Shown: piece after piece, positions 50,047-61,716 of the stretch | How the letters are laid out: each line of letters opens with the position of its first letter | How positions within the stretch are numbered: position 1 is the stretch's first letter | DNA from: Rotaria sordida | Lineage: Eukaryota > Rotifera > Eurotatoria > Philodinida > Philodinidae | Direction: 5' to 3' | NCBI GenBank assembly: GCA_905250125.1 | Contig: CAJNOL010000553.1 | Span: 60,076-124,075 of the forward strand | Length of the DNA stretch: 64,000 bases | Notes under the pieces: generated by a model | Told to the model about the DNA's origin: nothing | The model's input: only the letters and a program-made list of their open reading frames with translations | Database searches by the model: none | Program-made: the position numbers and the translations under genes

Positions 50047-50082
50047 GGATGTGGGTGAAGAGAATATCAACATCCATACCCG
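50047..50082. repeat. Short telomere-like hairpin, minimal copy
   Basis: GGATGTGGGTGAAGAGAATATC followed by AACATCCATACCC. On the minus strand the core reads GATATTCTCTTCACCC, matching the copy at 16185-16220. Confidence 0.7.
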
Positions 50083-50084
50083 TT

Positions 50085-51112
50085 TGTGTTCTCGGTCGTC
50101 TTGTCGAAGTTTATCCATCGAGCAATAATCCACCGGTGAGCTTTTGTTCATTAGGAACGGTAAATGACCTTTCGCTCATATTATTCTCGGGTAATCATTA
50201 TGATCCGAAATGTCTTGTTTCTTCGCTTATACAAATTCCTCACACTTACGTGATTCCAATCGATCGTTGGCAAGTATATATCGAACAATACGACGTGCCA
50301 AACTTGACTTCACCGATACATCAACATCGTAGGACTGGATTTAACAATCAGTCGACCATTTTAAGCATTATTCAATCCATCAAAGTTCGTTCTCAAAACC
50401 AATCGAGTCTCCTATCATAATTATCGTACATGGCCAAATACATGTTTCATAAATTATATGAGTTTAGATTTGGATGCCGCCATCGGTATTAAATTCCACG
50501 ATCGATGGACGTGTGATCCGATCAAATTTTTGTCGTCATGAAAAAATAAACTGATGTATTTTAATGAAAGTCGCAAATATTTGAGTGACTTTTCTCGATC
50601 GAGTATGAAGGATTCTCAACATCCCAGTCTATACATGCGGTACAAATCCGTGAGGAAGCTCATTATCAACGAGTTCAACTACAAGTAATGTTCATTAATC
50701 ATCAATTATTCAGAAAGATGCAGATTCTCTTGATTGCATAGCAACGAGTTCAGCCGATGTGCTCAATTCTTCATCCAATAAATACAAAATGTATGAATCA
50801 GTTACCTTGAATACTCGTGGTACGAAGTAAAAGGCTACTCCATTGACGATAACAGTCATGGCCAACCTTTTTGAACAACAAGATTTTCGCAATCGAAAAA
50901 TTGAAGTCGTCGGATTAAGCACCACACGTATACCTTCGATCCATATAGACTATCGTGGCAAATGGATCGCCCAATGCAATCATATACATATCGAGTTCTA
51001 CTTTCCGATGATGGCACAAATGAAGGGTGAATCCTTCTATTTACCAAATCCTGTTGCTGTCAATATTAGCTACGAATATCAAGTACTTATGTTAAGAAAT
51101 GAAAACCGATAA
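50085..51112 (+). pseudogene. Diacylglycerol kinase pseudogene (catalytic and accessory domains)
   Basis: Remains of the C-terminal half of a diacylglycerol kinase, which phosphorylates diacylglycerol to phosphatidic acid. 50120-50290: the end of the catalytic domain, FCSLGTVNDLSLIL (normally GTGNDL) and IDRWQVYIEQYDVP. 50460-50600: start of the accessory domain, SLDLDAAIGIKFHDRWT and KNKLMYFNESRKYL. 50843-51112: its end, KIEVVGL, WIAQC, MKGESFYLPNPV, up to a proper stop. Breaks: a frameshift near 50420, TGA between KFLSS and KNKLMYF, TAA after TRGTK, and GTGNDL changed to GTVNDL. The upstream regulatory domains are absent. Confidence 0.85.
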
Positions 51113-51670
51113 ATGACAACGCTCATTTCCCATTTAACCATTCAACGCATTTTGGCTGTGCTTATACGAGTTTGCTCTAAAACATGATCGAAATACATTC
51201 TAATGCGTCGAATAGATTTCTCGAAACTCTTTTTATCAACATCATCCTTAAAGCCGTCAGCACAGGCTCATCTGAGTGTCCGAAGTCTCAGTGATATGTA
51301 TTTGATCTCTGACAAACTTCATCATACAAATAGACGTAGCTAAGCGCTGATTTTTGCATTCCCGTAGAATCATCGAGATTCAATAAGCCCATCGGAAGAT
51401 GTCTCTGTAAGGAAAGTGCAAATAGACACGTGTTGTTGTTTAAGTTATTATTACGTTTAATAGAAAAAAGGTTTCTTTTATACCCAGAAGAGATGTTCCC
51501 AAAATGGGACAAAGTTGTTTGGTTTTGGGAACGTGTGACCTTAGTGTGTCCGAGATCTAGTCGTGGATAATCTATGTTTTACAATTAAAAATAATGGTAA
51601 CTTAATGTTAACATCTTGCTATTAATTAATTCAAATACAAATAATACCAAAGCATTAGTATTAATAAATA

Positions 51671-52599
51671 CTATTATCCGTTTCAAAATAGAATGAACTG
51701 AATGTAAATTGAATAACTTTTGATAGGAACAACATAGAGAGCTGCGGTTTTCACCTTTGGAAAGAGGAGACTCGGGACTATAGAAATATGTGAAAATTGA
51801 TTGGTTCGACAATTGATCAATGAGATAAATTCTTGCTAGACATTTTGAAAACAAAATAGGGAAAGTATTTTCCATTCGATTTTTACTTTTTATATGATCA
51901 TTCGATAGAAAAAATTGTTCTCTTTCAATCTACACAAGGCTGAGATCTCTAGCTTGTTCCGTGAAAGAATTTTAAGGGTTTTCTTGAGACACCAGATTTC
52001 GGCTATTTGACCTTGGAAGTGGTCAATATAGGGGCAATTCACCACGCCGAGTCGAGTGGTGATGTTTGTGTTCAGTTTTCAACTCATCTAAACCATAATA
52101 TCAACATTTTCAGAAGTTCTAGTTTTTGTGCTATATTGCGTAAAACGCGGGGTATATCGAAAAATTGACATAGTGCTTTTAGATGAGTTGAAAACTGAAT
52201 AAAAACATCGCCACTCGACACAGCGTGGTGAATTGCCCCTATATTGACCACTTCCAAGGTCAAATAGCCGAAATCTGGGATCTCAAGAAAACCCTTATAA
52301 CTCTTTAACGGAACAAGCTAGAGATCTCGGTCTTGTGTAGATCGAAAGAGAACAATTTTTTCTATCGAATAATTATATAAAAAGTAAAAATCGAATGAAA
52401 AATACTTTCCCTATTTTGTTTTCAAAACGTCTAGCAAGAATTTATTTCATTGATCAATTGTCGAACCAATCAATTTTCACGTACTTCTATAGTCTCGAGT
52501 CTCCTCTTTCCAAAGGTGAAAACCGCAGCTCTCTATGTTGTTCCTATCAAAAGTTATTCAATTTACATTCAGTTCATTCTATTTTGAAACGGATAATAG
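51671..52599. repeat. 929-bp near-perfect palindrome (foldback element)
   Basis: Two inverted arms of about 420 bp, very similar, around a spacer of about 85 bp (52093-52178). Ends are CTATTATCCGTTTCAAAATAG and its inverse. The arms hold GTGAAAACCGCAGCTCTCTA, shared with 15857-15900. No flanking duplication is clear, and no transposase frame is present; the ORFs 51585-51875 (minus) and 52395-52628 (plus) are the same arm sequence read twice. Confidence 0.85.
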
Positions 52600-52670
52600 G
52601 TGATATAATCCAAAGATGTAGGATATGATCAATATCTAGATGTATTAATTTCTTCAGAAACGTGCAAATA

Positions 52671-53064
52671 TAGGATGGTCAAAAGTAAGGAAACAAGTCT
52701 AAGTTCTAAGAAAACATTTACTACCGAAATAGAACTAGAAAATAATACGCACAATAGCACATATTTGTGAAACCTTTTTAAAAGTGAGCTTTTTCACAAA
52801 AATCGTTCAATGCGTTCATCCTCTAAGTCTTTGCAAAGTTGCAATCGTTCAGGTACTGATTCACACGCTCATCAACATAATTCCACTGGCAAGTTTCGTC
52901 TTATTTATACGCTTTTGAACAAGTTTCTACATCTAGATACTGATCATATGTTGCATCTTTGATTTATATCACCTAGTATATGTGATAAAAATATGAGATC
53001 TATCTGAATATATTACAAGAAAAAACGAAAAAATTATTTGTCCTGTTACTTTTAGCTTGCCCTG
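52671..53064. mobile_element. Tc1-like MITE, diverged termini
   Basis: 394 bp between TA TAGGATGGTCAAAAGTAAGG and the inverse of CAGGGCAAGCTAAAAGTAAC, flanked by TA. The match between the ends is imperfect (about 20 bp with gaps), but the CAAAAGTAA-type Tc1 end is recognisable. No transposase. Confidence 0.55.
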
Positions 53065-53066
53065 TA

Positions 53067-56000
53067 TACATATATATAACTCAATAAGGATAAACAAGAA
53101 ACATGAAAAAAGAAATGGACATCAGTACGTTGGAATTGCTACCCGGCGATATTTGTTTTTTTTTGTTGAAAGTTTTGGTTATTTGTCTCCTGTTGAAATT
53201 CTTCAATAATTTTTATAATTGAATGAACGTTTCTCAAGAATGATTATATATTAATATTTGTATCGCATTCATATTGGTGATAATATAATGTTATTATAAA
53301 TATTCAATAATCTTTGTTAAATTGTTTCGAGATTAATAGGACAATGTGTTGTCTCATTATGTATAACATTAACCTACGTTATTGTTGGTGGTGAATGATT
53401 ACTCATTTCATTGTCTCTTAAATTCCATCAGACAATATTACTTCAACGTTTTCATCTAATCCATATTAAATTACATGAACTTGATAAATTATTATGTCAT
53501 CATTTAATAAAACAAATACATACTTTATTAATTGATGTGACACCATCTAATCCATTTAACTATGTCGAAGTTGAAGGAGTTTATCTAAGTAAGGCAAGTA
53601 AACAAATATTTTTTTCAATTCATTATAGAATTTAGATTTTTTTCTCTGATAACAAAAAAGAAAACAAAGAATTTTAATATTATGATAGGAAATTTAATTT
53701 TGTATGTCTATAAAAGATATGTTCGCCGCAATTGCTTCTTCTAGAGAATATATTGATTTCGATTTAATCTTGATCATGGAAATGTTAAAGTAATTAGGAA
53801 AATATTCATTAGAATTACAAATGATTTTACCAAATCTTTTGAATACAATCTATCTTCATAAATTGACTATTGATATACACACATCATGCTTCCTCGAATG
53901 TTTATTAATATATAAATATATATATATACTATTTATTAGAAATCTTTCTTTTAATATAAATGATCCATTGATGAATGAGAACAAGAGTATTGACATAAAC
54001 TCATAAGTAACATTCTATTATCTGTAAAACTATCACTAATACGAATCGTTTTAAATAACCTGCTCCTGTTGATGATCATCGTCTTTTGTATTTATTTTGT
54101 CTATGTATAGATTATGTAAATCACATTAGTTTTCATCGAACTATTATGTTTCTATCATCTATCACTAAAATTAGAAGTATCTACATTAATTTCTAATCTA
54201 TAAATTATATTTGATGATACTATTCAGAAATTATGTATCGAACGACTAAAATCATTGGCAACATATATTCGTAATCTATTATTCTATGTTAAGTATGATT
54301 TAAAATAAAAAAAACAAAAATATTTATAAATTGATTTTTAAAATCTTCATTTACTTATCGACAACGACCAAGAGTGCTTATTCAAGAATATCCGAGTTAT
54401 AGTATTGGTCATAATTATCATTGTTTTGTAATATATATTTCATCATATAATGCTAAAATGCCTCGAATATACCTGTTTCCTAAAGGATACCATTTAAGCT
54501 GTCAGTAGAATAGATGAAATGATCAGTACTGAACTGATCAGTTTATTAAATTTAAGTATCAATAAAAAATTTCAATTTATATCAGTAAAAAATACAAACT
54601 TAGTCAGTGGAAAAACAATACACAATTTATTAATAGAAAAATAACCTTTATCGATAGAAAATAAATTTAAATAAATCAAGAAATCATAGAATCAACAAGT
54701 AGAAATTTAAAGAATAATTGAAGAAAAATGAAAATTGAATCATTGTATTAGTAAAACAGTTTTAACCTTTGCTGATCAATCTCTTTTTCTTTTCTTGGTG
54801 ATCGACATTGTCTTTGCTGTTGCTAGTGGTTTACAGTACTTCAAACGAATAACCATATCCATCATGTGTTGGCATATATAATTCTTAAAAAACAATTGAA
54901 CAGTTGCATTTCAATATTTTCCGGTGCAAATCATTTTGCATTTGCATAAACCAAATATCGAATACTTTTTTGAACTGATCAAAACTTATCCATTTCTTGT
55001 TATATTTAATTAAGTTAGCTTGTGTAGTTGATTCTAAGTCATGAGTGGGTATATAATATTTTTTTCAGAGAGTCATTTAGAATGTAAATGATATGTTTTG
55101 TTGATTTAGTCCATTGATATGATGAAGCCCATAATTCTAAAGATATTGTTAGTTCTGTAGCAAATATTCTTGCATTAGCTAATGATAGATTCCATTTGAT
55201 TGACCAATTGTTAAAAATCTTGATAAAACATGACGTTCTCGAAAAGTTTCATTAACTCTAATTGTTTTATTTATTACTTCTAAGGCATTGTTTGTACTGT
55301 GCATAAAGTTGTAAACCTTTCTACCAGCCATTATTTGGTTTTAATCATTCATAATCAAATGCTTGTTTTTTTTTCATCCAACATTTTGATTCTCTTTGTT
55401 TTTTAAGGTTCTTTTATTCCCATTTATTTCATGGTCTTCTTTTATTATCTCTTCATCTCATACATCGTTTTCATATTGAAAAATCTTTATCAATTTGATA
55501 GTTGCACATATATGAAATTTCGTAAACGCAAAATATGCTATTTTTATCTGAAACGAAACTAAATATTTCTATATAAGGATAGATAAAGACAACGACTTGG
55601 GAAGAAGTTGAGAAGTTTCTTTCCATTTGTTTTAGATAATGAACAATGAGAAGAATTAAAGCAATAATTCTTCTTATTCATAAAATATGCGGGTCAAAAG
55701 AATAAGGTCAGAAGAACGAAAACATGTAGAACAGATGAAAAGATAGAAAAAGAAAAAGAAAAATGATTCACCTTATAACTATTTCAACTTTTATACTGAT
55801 CCTGTTGATATAATCAAGTATTGATAAATTGTATTTACTGATATTTTAAATTTATTTTACGAACATAATCAATTAATAACTGACCGTTTAAATAATTTAC
55901 TGATTTTATAATTATTTCATTTACTGACTATTTCATTTCATTTTGTTCTTTTTTTTTCTACTAAACATAAATCATATTCCCTTTTCTAAAGATCTGGAAA

Positions 56001-56755
56001 AATATGTAGAAAACATATTGTTTACATGAAATATCTATAGAAATCTTTTCTTTTTTTTTTCTATTTAGATCTTGTGAAATGTCACCCAATGCAGTAGACT
56101 TGTTTTCGTATGCAACTAAGTTATTTGTAAATTATTATAAGGGAAAAAGTTGTCTTTCAGATCTGAATAATTGTAAAAGTCTATATCATCATTGGTTTCG
56201 TGATCCTTATTAACAAAAAAATTTCGATTGATGAAAGCGATGTTGTTACTGCAGTTGAACTAGAAGCAATATTACGAATGGCTTATAATATGCATACACT
56301 AAATATAGACGATGATAATGATATTTTTTGATTTGCACAATATTATATAATCGTGAGAATCTCGGAACTCATGTCAAGCAACAAGTAAGAATTTATATGA
56401 AGAAAAATCTCATTTAAATTAGTTTGTCTGAAAGTTCTACTTTTATTGATATTTATCTTTTGTTTTCAGAAAATCTTTTTCTAAAACCTATTGAAAGGAA
56501 ATGACATTTTTATTTGTATGGGTTATATCTAACCTCCTACAATGGACACTTAGACGACAAAATCGATATCTAAGATTCGAATCGATATTGTAGTTGGCAT
56601 TCAAGTTGCTGTATATCTGTACCTAACTGCATATTGGTTCCTAATTGCAAGTGAATAGTCGTCTTGCAACAGCTATTACAAAGTAGGTGAAATAAATGAA
56701 TATCAATAATAGATCGATATAAGTAAAATCTATGCTTCAAATTGAAGTTCTAGTT
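53067..56755. other. Gene-poor stretch with decayed coding remnants
   Basis: No intact gene in 3.7 kb. 53411-53635, 53821-54006 and about 54365-54510 hold ORF pieces of coding-like composition (e.g. QIHTLLIDVTPSNPF), and about 56160-56335 reads VELEAILRMAYNMHTLNI after a stretch with CKSLYHHWFRDP, which resembles the LRR-like tail of bdelloid F-box proteins. These may be one broken gene, but I cannot connect them. Confidence 0.35.
56160..56335 (+). pseudogene. Possible F-box/LRR-like protein remnant
   Basis: A plus-strand frame with two stops reads LNNCKSLYHHWFRDP, then ESDVVTAVELEAILRMAYNM and HTLNIDDDND. The pattern of VELEAILRMAYN-HTL is of the sort found in the C-terminal repeats of bdelloid F-box proteins such as the gene at 14180. 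Too short for certainty. Confidence 0.3.
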
Positions 56756-57597
56756 ATAAAGGATATTTCGCAAGTAACGAGTCGATTTTTATTTATGTTT
56801 CTATCTTTGTCATATTTAATGACGAAGAGTATTGGATATATGTATATTTGAGGAGTAATATCTAAGCTATTATTTAACAGAAATTTCACTCAATTTGTAT
56901 CAACTGTATGAAAGTGTCACATTGGTAAATATATTGAAAAAATTCTGTCAAAGTCAGTTTTTATATTTTTTTTTCATAAAGCACTACTCACTCAATATTT
57001 TGTGCATACCTTGATCACTTTTTCATGCATTCACTCGAGTTTTTATTTATTTTTTCCCAAACGATAGGCTTTACAATTCTCTACAAAATCTAAGAAAAAC
57101 AGCTCTTTAAAATAGTGATTGAAAAACCATATCTGATCAGTTGCATTACACTCCAAGAAGATTTACTTTCACAGACACTTTGTTTTTTTTACAAAACAAA
57201 TTATCTCATTTCTCCTAACTAAACAGATTTCAGATAGTTTTCCGTTATTCTTTCCAAAAGATGTTTTTCTTGAATTTTCTAAAGAATTGCATAGGTCATC
57301 GTTCGAAAAAAATTAATTAAAACTCAAGTCAACGCACGGAAAACTGACAGAGGTATTCACAAAATATTGAGTGAGTAGTTCTTTACAAAAAAGATATAAA
57401 AACTGACTTTGACAGAATGTTTTTCAATATTTTTACCAATGTGATATTGTCATGCAGTTGATACAAATTGAGTGAAATTTCTGTTGAATAATAGCTTAGA
57501 TGTTACTCTTCAAAAATATATATATTTAATCCCTCTTCATCATTGAATATGGTACAAAGATAGAAACACAAATAAAAATCGACTCATTACTTATAAA
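56756..57597. repeat. 842-bp palindrome (foldback element)
   Basis: Arms of about 290 bp, inverted: the left arm (56756-57060) includes GAGTCGATTTTTATTTATG, TTTCACTCAATTTGTATCAA and TCTGTCAAAGTCAGTTTTTA; the right arm (57310-57597) has the complements with a few changes. Spacer about 250 bp, AT-rich. No coding frame. Ends (TTATAAAGG on the left) are not sharply defined. Confidence 0.8.
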
Positions 57598-59086
57598 GCA
57601 TCCATTAATCTAATTCCAATGCATAATCCAATAACATTATCTTATTTAAATAGATTTATAAAATCTAATTCAATTTTTGATAAAATAAATCCTTTTCTGA
57701 TACATTTTTTTAGAAGAATATTATTCTAATATATGTTCGATGTTGTCAAACAACATAAGATAATTAGTGCACGTTGATCATATTTATCAATGTCTTTGCA
57801 TTCATTTTATGCTTCATGATTAAAATTCGACTGTTTTTTTCTGGCTAATAGACAGTATAAAATCAAATTGAAAATTTTTTATTCTACGTTTATAACGTAC
57901 TCTTTCTTTATGACCTCTTGTTGTTTTTTGTTTCTTTTCTAATGCATTATATCTCGATGCACTTATCATTATTACCATGATTGTGTTTTGGGTGTGTCCA
58001 TTGTCTTCATGTGTTTTTGTTTTTCTGTCATTAAAATATGAATAAATTTATATGATGAATTTAAGGCGTCAATCGCATAGTTTGAAAATTTGTTTTATTA
58101 TAGTGGACATGCTCTTATAAATGCAGTATTTTAATTAAAATGATTTGTTAAATTGTTAGGAGATTTATAAATCAACTTGGAAAATCTTTCTTCTAATAGA
58201 TTAGGAAGAACATATAAATCAGAGGAGAAAGAGAGAGAATGTGTGACGTAATTTCATTCTATATGAATTTGACTAGCCACGAAAAATAGTTTATATAAAC
58301 ATATAAAAAATTGGCGGACGACTAGATTAAATGATTTCACATAAAACAAAGAGAGAAGATATATCTAGTCGTCATAATAAAGATGAAATACGTGGCGAGG
58401 TTAAATCAGGTCAAATAAAAATGAAGAGAAAATGAAAGAGAGAAAGAAAAGAGAAGAAGATGTATGCATATGTGAAAGAGATACCTGTAACATAAATTAA
58501 TGTAAAATTGAATTTAAAAAAATTGAAAATGCATACGCTAGATCTTGTAAATTAGAAACATAACAATGACATATGATTAAATAGACTAATTTACAATAAT
58601 TCTTTAAATATTAATTATTTGATCCAATACCTTTGAAAAGAATGATTATTTGTTTTTAATTGGAAAATTGTTCGTTATATTTTGTTCAGCAAATCATTAT
58701 TCATAAACCAGAAAGCTTATGTCACTCAAGAAAAATTTAATGAAATTTTTTTTTCAAGAAACAAACACCATTTGGTGTTTAAAAAACAAAGTTAAGACGA
58801 CAACTATCGATTCATCGGTGGTCTATTTTTAAAAATGAATAAGTGTGTCACTATTCTCAAATATAATATCAAATTATAGGACATACATTTTGTAACTGCC
58901 ATTCTAAATTGAAATTATCCTACTTTGCAGTAGACAACGAAGATAAACTAATCTCAAACACAAAAATATTGTGAAAACAAAAAGAAACAATTAGAAATTG
59001 TTAGAAAATCAACTGCTTCTTTAGGAGAAATCGATAATGATAGTGATGATGACAATGAAAATTGTCATTATCTTTCAAGATATATA
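57598..59086. other. Intergenic stretch
   Basis: Nothing gene-like. A hairpin at about 58316-58374 pairs GACGACTAGAT with ATCTAGTCGTC around a 36-nt loop. Confidence 0.4.
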
Positions 59087-59088
59087 TA

Positions 59089-59819
59089 CAGTGGTTTGCA
59101 AAAAGAATTGGAACATTCTAGGAACACAAATATTCTATGTTTTTCAGATCCTTTTGAGGATTTATTTTGAAATGATTGTGGATTTGTACTAAGCAAGTTA
59201 TCTATTAAAAATATTCATACATTTGATTAATCGCTGTTTGATCGTTCTATAATAATAATCTGATATAGGAAAGGTAGACAGTCCAAAATTGTAGCATATT
59301 TTTCGATTACATTATCACAACAAAGGAATCAGTTTTATCGGTGAAGTCAGTCGATATACAAAGATACTATCATCAACCATTATTTACCAATTTAAAAAAT
59401 TCGAAACTCTATGTTCTTTGGAATTCCGAAAAGAAAATCGCTAGAAAAGTAGCACTGAAACTAAAATCAGCTGAAAATCAGGTCGCTTCATTAGATGAAA
59501 AAGTGAGGTGACAGTGATAGAATTTGTAAAAAACCGATGTAAAAACCTTAAATTACCTGTTCAAAGTTGTACAATCTAAAGCATTTCGTAGAGTTTCTAA
59601 GATGAATATTGAAAAATGTTATAATCAATTTTACTAATGGTATAAAAAACAGATATTTGTCGATTATTGAATTGATAAAAGATTTAATGAAATTTTGAGT
59701 CTGATATTGGAAAACTGCAAACTCATATCTATTAACTAAAGTACCATTCATTTGGAACTAGTTGAAATAGTCGTTAATACAGGGTGAACATTTGTTCCAA
59801 CTCTTTTTGCAAACCACTG
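59089..59819. mobile_element. Tc1/mariner-type element without transposase
   Basis: 731 bp bounded by CAGTGGTTTGCAAAAAGA and the inverse of CAGTGGTTTGCAAAAAGA, 18 of 18 bp matching, then GTTGGAAC/ATTGGAAC, and flanked by TA. CAGTGG(T/C)TTGCAAAA is a classic Tc1-type end. The interior has no recognisable transposase. Confidence 0.88.
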
Positions 59820-59821
59820 TA

Positions 59822-60957
59822 TATAGATAATCTACGGACATCATGAAAGCAAGATGCATTAACTCGATATGTTAGATTCGAGGATCGTAAAACAAACACA
59901 AATCATATGCTTGACTTTTGAAAGATGATGATCGTTTTTTTATCATCTTTGACAAAAGCTCCATCCCAAATTTTAACTGTGCCAGCAACATCACCGAATC
60001 TTTAATGCACATTTAGTACGGTCAATCAAGTCGACTCCAAACATCGATCAAACGTTTCACCTGACATAGTAAATGATATTCTCTTTCTATGTTCAATCAA
60101 GAAAATGAAATAAAAGAAAAAAATACAAAATAAAACATTGAACAAAAGTAAACAACAAATCGGTAAGATTGAATAAAAAGTGTTCTGTTTTTAAACTGAA
60201 TGATTCGAAATAATTTCTCAATAACATTGTTCTCTAAGGTCGAATTGTATTGGATCACGAAAAATACTACTTGATGTCAGGTCAGATTGGATGATGAAAA
60301 TTTGGTCTACCTTAGATAGTGACTCTAACAAAACTATTTATGATAATCAAAATCTATTAATGTAGCTTTTGCGTTACTTTTCGTCGTTCATAGTTAAAAA
60401 TTTATGATAGTGTTGGTTTTTTTTAGAAAATAAATTTTTCATAGGATAAGTAGAAAACTGCGCTGTTTCACTCTAGATTTCACTGTTGGATTGATTATTG
60501 CCGTTAGTTAGAGTGAGTTGATTTTCAATATGCATAGATTCTACACCTGCTAGTATACTATGTTTTGTGCAATCATCAACCTTGGTCATGCCAAATGCAA
60601 TTACTGTCTTCATGAGTTTGGACACTTTTGTATATTCGACGAATTTGAGCAGCATGATATCTCTCATCTTTCTAATTATCATCGAACGCAACTACAACAT
60701 CTTGTATATCACTCTATCGATATTTGTCTTCTTTTATTTTTACGACTTATATGGTCGAATTCTTTCTTTTTTTGCTTCATCTATTATTGACAATATTTCA
60801 CAATCTATTCGATTTTCTTCAAAACTATGGAGAACTTTTATTGATTAAAATGAGAATAGAGAATTTTCCAAGAATAAAAAGAATAAAATAAAAAGAATAA
60901 GATAAAAATGATTTTAAAAATTGTTCAATGTTTTAGTTTTGTCAACGATAAATCGAT
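59822..60957. other. Intergenic stretch
   Basis: ORFs on both strands between 60473 and 60848 overlap each other and have no family resemblance. A short AAGAATAAAA-type repeat lies at about 60874-60906. Confidence 0.4.
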
Positions 60958-61716
60958 TTAATGTTTGCCAACGTCACATGTATTCTTTGGTGCATGAATT
61001 TGGCACGAACGTGCATATGTTGGAATTACCCATTTTCGGCATGACTTCTGTGGATTTACAGCATATACGAAAGAATATCTTGTGTTTGGACAGGCCCAAT
61101 TTCCAATGTAGGTTCTACAGTTTGTGTTAGCCCACGTCTGACAATAATTGTGATAACATTGCTTAAATTGTTGAAAAATGCCCCAACATTGAAAATATGG
61201 TTTTGACGAAGGACAATTTCGATCAATTTTTTCAATTGCTCGGTAGTGTCCTTCTCCACTGTGACCATTTCCTTTGCTGTCATCGCTATCTTTGCCATGA
61301 CTGTTTCCTTTTGTATCATCGCTTTCTTTACCATGGCTATTTCCTTTGTTGTTATCGTTTCCTTTGTTGTTACCGTTTCCTTTGTTGTTATCGTTTCCTT
61401 TGTTATTATCGTTTCCTTTGCCGTGACCGTTCCCTTTGCTGCCATCGCTGTCTTTGCCGTGACCATTTCCTTTGTTGTCATCGCTGTCTTTGCCGTGACC
61501 ATTTCCTTTGTTGTCATCGTTGTCTTTGCCGTGACCATTTCCTTTGCTGTCACCATTTTGCTCCACTAGAAGAGCAGCACATGTACCGTAGTAGATTGAT
61601 CGATGCTGGTCCTCATCCAGTTCCAGGTTGCAATTCTCGTTGTCATCTTCATCACAAGCAATCTGAACAAACAGTATTGCAGCAACAAAGCATGAAATCG
61701 TTAATAGTCGATACAT
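60958..61716 (-). CDS. Secreted Gly/Asn/Lys/Asp-rich repeat protein with Cys-rich C-terminus
   Basis: Single exon, 252 residues. Signal peptide (MYRLLTISCFVAAILFVQIA), an acidic N-terminal segment with two cysteines, then about 100 residues (54-155) of low-complexity repeats: GNGHGKDSDDNK-type 12-mers followed by GNDNNK-type 6-mers. The end is a compact domain with nine Cys (CPSSKPYFQCWGIFQQFKQC and on) and many aromatic residues. The DNA shows the repeat as 36-bp and 18-bp units from about 61255 to 61555, so long frames appear on the other strand as well. No family recognised. The repeat is strongly hydrophilic and probably disordered; extracellular matrix, mucus or desiccation protection are possible roles, all unproven. 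Confidence 0.75.
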   Translation of the reverse strand: MYRLLTISCFVAAILFVQIACDEDDNENCNLELDEDQHRSIYYGTCAALLVEQNGDSKGNGHGKDNDDNKGNGHGKDSDDNKGNGHGKDSDGSKGNGHGKGNDNNKGNDNNKGNGNNKGNDNNKGNSHGKESDDTKGNSHGKDSDDSKGNGHSGEGHYRAIEKIDRNCPSSKPYFQCWGIFQQFKQCYHNYCQTWANTNCRTYIGNWACPNTRYSFVYAVNPQKSCRKWVIPTYARSCQIHAPKNTCDVGKH

